From Sphingobium sp. (GTDB taxonomy: Bacteria; Pseudomonadota; Alphaproteobacteria; Sphingomonadales; Sphingomonadaceae), in the NCBI RefSeq assembly GCF_003248505.1, contig NZ_QFOA01000070.1, positions 1 through 18,448 of the forward strand: a DNA stretch of 18,448 nt, written 5' to 3'. The notes under the pieces were generated by a model, which saw nothing but the letters and a program-made list of their open reading frames with translations, did no database searches and was not told the origin of the DNA. A program made the translations under genes and the position numbers. Shown piece by piece: positions 14,092-18,448 of the stretch (position 1 is the stretch's first letter; each line of letters begins with the position of its first letter).

Positions 14092-15207
14092 TCAGCAACC
14101 CTTGCGGATGACAGGCAGAGTCAGGAGAACCGAAAATCCCTTCTCCTGCCGCGGGCCATAGACGATCCGTCCCCGATCGCCAAAACGCGCGCCAAGGCGG
14201 TCGCGGACATTGGCAAGGCCGATGCCGCTTCCGGCGTCGCCTTCGCCGGGTGGATTGTCGCCATCGTCGGAGACGGCGATGTGCATGAGGTCGCCGTCCT
14301 CACGCGCTGTAATAGTGATCGTCACCGGCGCACGGGTCCGCGACACGCCGTATTTGATCGCATTCTCAACCAGCGGCTGAAGGATGAGTCCGGGCACGCA
14401 GGCGTTGAGCAACGACGGCGGAATATCGATAACCGTGATGAGCCGGTCCGGGAAGCGGACGGCCTCGATGTCCAGATATAATTTCTGGAGATGCACTTCT
14501 TCCTCGAGCGGCACATCGTCAAGCGGATCGCCGGTCAGGCTGGTGCGATAGAAGTTGGACAGCGACATGATCATCTTTTCCGCCTCGTCGGGCTTGTCGC
14601 GCATGACGAGAGTGGAAAGCGAATTAAGTGTGTTGAACAGAAAATGCGGGTTCACCTGATAGCGCAGCGAGCGCAATTCGGCCTGTTGCGCGGCACGCTC
14701 AAGCCTAGCCGCGCGACGTTCCGTCCGGTGCGCCTCGCTGGCATAAGAGAGCGCGAGGTAAAGGCCGGCCCAGGCCGCCAGGAAAAAATAGCGGGTCAAA
14801 GCATCTTCGGCTATCGCGTAAGCTGCATAGCTCTGTTCCCGAACTATCCGGGTCTGTTCGCCATCTGACAAAAAATTTCCGGGATCGTATACATTAAAAA
14901 TGTAAAAGTTCGCTAGCGCCATGGCCAATGCGAACGGTGCAGCGAGCGAGAAGGCCGCAACTACACGTCCTGCCAATTTGGTACGGTCGAAACAGCGCAG
15001 CACGAGATAAAAAACCCAAGTTGCAATGATACCAATCACCGCAACGACCATTCGCCGGATTGCCATTTCGCCTTGAGCATCAAAGCCGACTACAGCGGCG
15101 CGAAGACTGGCGATCAGCGTATAGAAGAACCAGAAGCCCAGGATGGAATAGAGCGCGATGGTCGGCGCGACGCCCCGATCGCTGTCTTCTCGAAGATCGT
15201 TCATCAT
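14092..15207 (-). CDS. LytS/YehU-type sensor histidine kinase
   Basis: This inner-membrane kinase of the His_kinase (PF06580) class has 371 residues. Four hydrophobic helices (about 17-39, 52-70, 83-104 and 137-155) form the membrane sensor. A coiled linker (AEAHRTERRAARLERAAQQAEL type) then leads to phospho-acceptor H188 in LRYQVNPHFLFNTLNSLS. The ATPase part shows QPLVENAIKYG, DDGDNPPG and GSGIGLANVRDRLG. The cognate LytTR regulator follows six bases on. The start is ATG 15207, with a second ATG directly after it; no strong Shine-Dalgarno is visible. It diverges from the small acidic protein gene behind the EcfG-type promoter. The signal is unknown. Confidence 0.94.
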   Translation of the reverse strand: MMNDLREDSDRGVAPTIALYSILGFWFFYTLIASLRAAVVGFDAQGEMAIRRMVVAVIGIIATWVFYLVLRCFDRTKLAGRVVAAFSLAAPFALAMALANFYIFNVYDPGNFLSDGEQTRIVREQSYAAYAIAEDALTRYFFLAAWAGLYLALSYASEAHRTERRAARLERAAQQAELRSLRYQVNPHFLFNTLNSLSTLVMRDKPDEAEKMIMSLSNFYRTSLTGDPLDDVPLEEEVHLQKLYLDIEAVRFPDRLITVIDIPPSLLNACVPGLILQPLVENAIKYGVSRTRAPVTITITAREDGDLMHIAVSDDGDNPPGEGDAGSGIGLANVRDRLGARFGDRGRIVYGPRQEKGFSVLLTLPVIRKGC

Positions 15208-15292
15208 GCTGTTTTACGACTGCGACGCAAAAATGTCTGCAACGCGCACGGTTGCTGGTCGAACGGCGGCCCACGTTCGTCGAAGGGTTCGG

Positions 15293-15318
15293 GGAACCGC
15301 TGCCGTCCGCCTGCCGTT
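15293..15318 (+). promoter_or_regulatory. EcfG (general stress sigma factor) promoter candidate
   Basis: GGAAC (15293-15297) and CGTT (15315-15318) are separated by 17 bases. This matches the alphaproteobacterial EcfG consensus GGAAC-N16/17-CGTT. The element ends 36 bases before the start of the 68-residue small protein. If real, that gene belongs to the PhyR-NepR-EcfG general stress regulon. Seen in sequence; usage inferred. Confidence 0.6.
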
Positions 15319-15354
15319 GACGATGTGGCAATGAGCGATATCGGGAGAATAGGC

Positions 15355-15561
15355 ATGAGCAGTACCTCCGACGGGTCACAGGACCGCCAAGACAATGCGG
15401 AAGAAGCTCGCAAAAGCGACGCGCAGGATCGCCCCCTTAGCTGCGACGAGAAGCTGGAGGAAGGCCTGGAGGATTCCATGGACGCATCCGATCCTCCGTC
15501 GTCTACTCGTCCTCATGACAAAGGCGATCCGGTCCCATCCTCCGGTTTTAAAGAGGAATGA
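15355..15561 (+). CDS. Small acidic, probably disordered protein (68 aa)
   Basis: The ATG at 15355 is chosen because GGGAG lies seven bases before it; in-frame ATGs at 15331 and earlier lack this signal. The protein (MSSTSDGSQDRQDNAEEARK...) is strongly hydrophilic and acidic, with the core EEGLEDSMDASDPPSS. The xSDPPS pattern recalls a widespread group of tiny proteobacterial proteins that carry a FPASDPPS motif and have no known function. No membrane segment or signal peptide is visible. A near-perfect EcfG promoter upstream suggests induction by general stress. The neighbour on the opposite strand is a LytS-like kinase. Confidence 0.75.
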   Translation: MSSTSDGSQDRQDNAEEARKSDAQDRPLSCDEKLEEGLEDSMDASDPPSSTRPHDKGDPVPSSGFKEE

Positions 15562-15634
15562 TGACGAAGTGGCATTGGCCATGATAGTTTGACCGAAACC
15601 AGAAAATTCGTTCGCGGAAAAAAGGAGCCTCGAC

Positions 15635-15889
15635 ATGCCGACTTCATGCACGCCTGTGGTGGAACGGATCGCCCGGGTTCTTGCCGGTCGACATATCAGC
15701 CTTAACGGCGGCGGCAACGAGGCGCACGCGGCGGGCGCGGTGGATGCCGCTTGGCCCGACCATGTCGATGATGCTTATGCCATTCTGCACACATTGCGGG
15801 AACCGGATGCACAGATGGCGCAGGCGGGCGATGTAGCGGTGTGGCGCGCGATGATCGGATCCGTGCTGCAACGAGAGGTCGATGCGTAA
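15635..15889 (+). CDS. Hypothetical protein (84 aa)
   Basis: AAAAGGAGCC sits at a suitable distance before the ATG at 15635. The protein (MPTSCTPVVERIARVLAGRH...) contains HVDDAYAILHTLREPDAQMA and VAVWRAMIGSVLQRE, suggesting short helices and a soluble fold. I do not recognise a domain; it resembles small hypothetical proteins seen in sphingomonads. It lies 73 bases after the acidic small protein, and may share its transcript or have its own promoter. No GGAAC/CGTT pair at the right spacing was found directly before it. Confidence 0.7.
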   Translation: MPTSCTPVVERIARVLAGRHISLNGGGNEAHAAGAVDAAWPDHVDDAYAILHTLREPDAQMAQAGDVAVWRAMIGSVLQREVDA

Positions 15890-15941
15890 TGCGCTAACCG
15901 ATTGGTAATGACGGCTTCGTATGGCGACATGCGGAGGCCGC

Positions 15942-16355
15942 ATGTATCGCATTCAGTTTCGCCACGACATAAATTTGCTCGATATTGCATGGCACGGGCT
16001 CTTCACGCACGACGCTGTCGTAGACTATGCGCGCGATGTTAAAGCGCGTTTCGTCGAGGAGGGGTTTCGACCCGGCTATCGACTTCGCATGGATATGAGC
16101 GAAAGCGCCGTGCAGCCGCAGGATGCGCTATCGGCCTTTCGCGAAAATCTGGGGGACGGGCTTTTCCCGCGCGCGTCGCGCATTGCGATCGTCACCCGCA
16201 GTGCGATCGCCCGCCTGCAGGTAAAGCGGGAGATGACGCAATCCTACCTCCGCATTTTCGAGTCAGCGCACGACGCCTTCATATGGCTGACGGAAAGCGA
16301 CGCTTCTATCGCCTCGTCGCTGTCACCGAATTTACATGTTGCGCTGCACAAATAA
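15942..16355 (+). CDS. Hypothetical protein with a STAS/SpoIIAA-like appearance (137 aa)
   Basis: GGAGG stands five bases before the ATG at 15942, so this start is preferred to the in-frame ATG at 15921. The protein opens MYRIQFRHDINLLDIAWHG and alternates strands and helices: GLFTHDAVVDYARDVKARF, then GYRLRMDMSESAVQ, then SRIAIVTRSAIARLQVKREM, and FIWLTES near the end. This strand-helix pattern (a short strand before a helix, then a second-strand DMS) resembles SpoIIAA/STAS-like single-domain proteins, but no defining motif proves it. No signal or membrane segment is seen. It follows the 84-residue gene by 52 bases. Confidence 0.72.
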   Translation: MYRIQFRHDINLLDIAWHGLFTHDAVVDYARDVKARFVEEGFRPGYRLRMDMSESAVQPQDALSAFRENLGDGLFPRASRIAIVTRSAIARLQVKREMTQSYLRIFESAHDAFIWLTESDASIASSLSPNLHVALHK

Positions 16356-16454
16356 ATCTGGTCCGTTGCTGAATAGCGGTGGAACGGGCGCTTAAGCCTT
16401 CGGTAACCATAGAGGGCGCATGTTTCCATCGACGTAAAGTCGGAGGGCATTATC

Positions 16455-17003
16455 ATGGGCACGAGTGCAAGACCGGCAGACGGGGCAGTCACCCTGGCGG
16501 AGTTGCGGGAATTCGCCAGCTTCCCGTCTGCAACCCAGCGTTATATCAGACGATCCCTGGATATCGGGCTTCATCGCCGCGACGCGATGAAGCTGTGGTC
16601 ACGCGATATGGTGGAAGCAGCTTCCATCCGCGCGCAAGCCCGCATCTATGGACGCATCGACGAGATTAAGGCGCGGGTACCCGACGACAGCGGTCTCGAT
16701 CAGGTCGAACCTTTCATGGCGCCTCTGGTGACGATATCGGCGTTCGATCTGGGCCAGGACAGGCTGGTCAGCTTTTCGGCCTATCGTTTCCTTTATGAGC
16801 GTCTGCTCGGCGCAGGCGCACGTCCCTGGCTTCCCGGCGCGTTTTGCGCGGCAGCGAGCCTGCCCCATCTGCACCCCGACAAGCGGCGCGTACTGTTACA
16901 ATCGATCAGCGAGGCGGCCGCAACGGCGGCGGGTTGGTCGAACCGGGAGCCGACCTTCTATCCCGAATGGGTGGAAAAAGTGGATTTGAGCAAAGCGAAT
17001 TGA
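16455..17003 (+). CDS. Hypothetical protein (182 aa)
   Basis: GGAGGG is eight bases before the ATG at 16455. The 182-residue protein is soluble, mostly helical and without recognised domain. It has a helical N-terminus (TLAELREFASFPSATQRY), a central RIYGRIDEIKARV, a mid-region AFDLGQDRLVSFSAYRFL, a CAAASLPHLHP segment and a C-terminus YPEWVEKVDLSKAN. Upstream, GGAAC (16381-16385) is followed by N16 and GGTAAC, a partial match to an EcfG promoter. It ends 238 bases before the convergent GH43 gene. I cannot assign a function. Confidence 0.7.
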   Translation: MGTSARPADGAVTLAELREFASFPSATQRYIRRSLDIGLHRRDAMKLWSRDMVEAASIRAQARIYGRIDEIKARVPDDSGLDQVEPFMAPLVTISAFDLGQDRLVSFSAYRFLYERLLGAGARPWLPGAFCAAASLPHLHPDKRRVLLQSISEAAATAAGWSNREPTFYPEWVEKVDLSKAN

Positions 17004-17205
17004 CGGCAGCGCGCGACCGGGTAGTTCGTGGTGCTCCAACCGGTCTTGCTCCGTTTGATATCATTGTGGCGGGGCGGTCGTCCGTGCAGCGGCGGGCGTA
17101 AAGAGGCACAGCATCGAATGATAGGCGGTCTTTCGATCCTCTATGTCGGGCGCCGCTGTCCATCGTCCTGTTTTCCCGCCGCCACGTTTAATGGCCGGGC
17201 AGAAA

Positions 17206-17231
17206 CGCGGGGGAACGATACTTCCCCCGCG
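17206..17231 (-). terminator. Rho-independent terminator of the GH43 gene
   Basis: A perfect ten-base stem, CGCGGGGGAA (17206-17215) with TTCCCCCGCG (17222-17231), encloses a six-base loop. On the minus strand it is followed by TTTCT, a short T-run in the right place. It starts 11 bases after the GH43 stop. The 202 bases between it and the 182-aa gene (17004-17205) hold no gene I can support. Confidence 0.8.
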
Positions 17232-17241
17232 CCGGGCGTGC

Positions 17242-18378
17242 TTAGTTTGCGGCGCTTTCCTTTGTGTTTTTGGCAACGAAAGGATTGATCGTCTGGATGG
17301 TGCCGTCGGGATTATATTTCAGTTCGGTCACCTTGACGTTGCGCAGGCGCGTCTGGCCCGAAAGCTGGCTGTCGGCGTAGAACAACCACCATTTCCCGCC
17401 CCATTCGACGATAGAATGGTGTGTCGTCCAGCCTTCTACCGGCTCCAGGATGCGACCTTTGTAGGTGAACGGGCCATAGGGGCTGTCGCCTATGCCATAG
17501 GCCAGATAATGAGTGTCGCCGGTCGAGTAACTGAAGTAATATTTGCCCTTATATTTGTGCATCCATGCTGCCTCGAAGAAGCGGCGGTCATGGTCTCCGC
17601 CCAGAAGCGGCTTGCCCTTGTCGTCGACGATCTGAATCTCGCGCGGTGTCTCGGCGAATTCCAGCATGTCGCCGCTCATTTTTGCGACGCGTGGGGCAAG
17701 AGCGGGCTTGTCGTCCTGGCCAAGGTCGGTCTTGGACCCATTCGGATCATATTTGCCGGTGGCATAACGCTGAAGCTGGCCACCCCAAATGCCACCGAAA
17801 TACATGTAGCTCTGCCCGTCCTCGTCCGTGAAGACTGAGGGGTCGATGGAAAAGCTGCCCTTGATCGGCTTTGGCTGGGCCTTGAAGGGACCCATCGGGT
17901 CTTTTGCGGTGGCGACGCCAATGTGGAAGACGCCTTCCTTGTCCTTGGCGGGGAAGTAGAGATAATATGTGTCGCCCTTTTTCGCGGCATCGGGCGCCCA
18001 CATCTGCTTGTCTGCCCAAGGTACGTCCTTCACGTCGAGCGCGACCGGGCCGACCGTGACGGGACCGCCGATCTTGTCCATGCGCAGCACGCGATAGTCG
18101 CGCATCTCGAAATGGCTGCCAAGATCGTCTTCCACCGCCGGGCCATCGATATCGTGGCTGGGGTAAACGTAGATCTTGCCATCCCAGACATGTGCGGACG
18201 GGTCCGCCGTATAGATATCCTTCACCAGTGGCTGCGACAGGTAATCCGTATCGGGACGCTTGACCGCGTCCGCCTGTGCCGTTGCCTGGCTGTTGCCGGT
18301 CTGGCTGGACTGCTGGCAACCGGCAAGAAGGGCGATGGCGAGCGGCAGGGCGCAGAGGTTGCGCGAAATCTGGGGCAT
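17242..18378 (-). CDS. Glycoside hydrolase family 43 lipoprotein (beta-xylosidase / arabinofuranosidase type)
   Basis: A five-bladed beta-propeller glycosidase of GH43, probably active on xylose- or arabinose-containing glycans; the exact substrate cannot be told from sequence. The start at 18378 follows AGAGGA; upstream in-frame codons lack support. A lipoprotein signal peptide ends in the lipobox LLAGC with lipid-bearing C21, so the enzyme sits in the envelope. Predicted catalytic residues are D59 in TADPSAHV (general base), D179 in SIDPSVFTDEDG (pKa modulator) and E269 in FFEAAWMHKY (general acid). Other features are QMWAPDA and DSPYGPFTYKG. The 378 residues fit a single catalytic domain. 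An operator-like palindrome overlaps its promoter, and a strong terminator follows. No other carbohydrate gene is present in the window. Confidence 0.9.
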   Translation of the reverse strand: MPQISRNLCALPLAIALLAGCQQSSQTGNSQATAQADAVKRPDTDYLSQPLVKDIYTADPSAHVWDGKIYVYPSHDIDGPAVEDDLGSHFEMRDYRVLRMDKIGGPVTVGPVALDVKDVPWADKQMWAPDAAKKGDTYYLYFPAKDKEGVFHIGVATAKDPMGPFKAQPKPIKGSFSIDPSVFTDEDGQSYMYFGGIWGGQLQRYATGKYDPNGSKTDLGQDDKPALAPRVAKMSGDMLEFAETPREIQIVDDKGKPLLGGDHDRRFFEAAWMHKYKGKYYFSYSTGDTHYLAYGIGDSPYGPFTYKGRILEPVEGWTTHHSIVEWGGKWWLFYADSQLSGQTRLRNVKVTELKYNPDGTIQTINPFVAKNTKESAAN

Positions 18379-18404
18379 ATGGTCCTCTCTTCTTTTGCTG
18401 GAAT

Positions 18405-18433
18405 TGGATAGCGCTATCATGACGCGCTGGCAA
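18405..18433 (-). promoter_or_regulatory. GH43 promoter with overlapping LacI-type operator
   Basis: On the minus strand TTGCCA (18428-18433) and TATCCA (18405-18410) are 17 bases apart. The perfect palindrome GATAGCGCTATC (18407-18418) covers the -10 and part of the spacer. A palindrome with a central CG flanked by A/T-rich arms is the classical form of LacI/GalR operators, and its position would block RNA polymerase. The promoter assignment is weaker than the operator. Confidence 0.6.
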
Positions 18434-18448
18434 TTGCCGCCGCCAATT

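Noticed and set aside
17143..17838. 231-residue open frame on the plus strand
   Set aside because: It is mostly opposite the GH43 gene, has no ribosome binding site, and runs through the GH43 terminator.
1..18448. Mobile element, phage, CRISPR or toxin-antitoxin system
   Set aside because: No transposase, integrase, terminal repeat, spacer array or paired toxin/antitoxin genes were found, and both tRNA genes lack flanking integrase or duplicated ends.

Overview
The window is GC-rich, densely coded DNA from an alphaproteobacterium, most likely a member of the Sphingomonadaceae (Sphingomonas/Sphingobium-like). This is inferred from the base composition, the gene families (a short-chain fatty acyl-CoA regulator, DUF4169, Pit with a DUF47 partner, SDR and LytTR genes, a GH43 lipoprotein), several small proteins that look sphingomonad-typical, and a sequence matching the alphaproteobacterial EcfG general-stress promoter. 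There is no insertion sequence, phage gene, CRISPR array or rRNA. It reads as ordinary chromosome with a regulator-rich right half.

Left part (1-5.7 kb): the 3' part of recJ, then tRNA-Glu(TTC) with its own promoter. Next, on the minus strand, is a large XRE/ScfR-type regulator whose upstream region carries a nested palindrome. Diverging from it is a 57-residue small protein. A strong hairpin separates that gene from a convergent phosphate operon. The operon encodes a Pit-type phosphate transporter and, upstream, one ORF that joins a Nudix hydrolase to a DUF47 (PhoU-like) protein. An internal ribosome binding site may also release DUF47 alone. tRNA-Gly(TCC) follows on the minus strand.

Middle (5.7-12.5 kb): a LysR-like regulator with an atypical, acidic DNA-binding helix meets a LacI-family regulator tail to tail. 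Then come a DUF4169 small protein, a 303-bp leader with two palindromic elements, and argG. After argG is an exported EF-hand protein preceded by two 12-bp direct repeats exactly 20 bp apart. A strong hairpin separates it from an OmpR/EnvZ-type two-component pair whose stop and start codons overlap (GTGA).

Right part (12.5-18.4 kb): a minus-strand group of a LytS-like histidine kinase, a LytTR response regulator and an SDR oxidoreductase. Diverging from it is a row of four small plus-strand genes of unknown function, the first behind a near-consensus EcfG promoter. The window ends with a minus-strand GH43 lipoprotein glycosidase. It has a clear rho-independent terminator downstream and a palindromic LacI-type operator overlapping its predicted promoter.

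I found no wholly new multi-gene system. The most notable items are the Nudix-DUF47 fusion with an internal start, the EcfG-linked small acidic protein beside a LytS/LytTR pair, the phased repeats before the EF-hand gene, the unassigned palindromes in the argG leader, and the GH43 operator.
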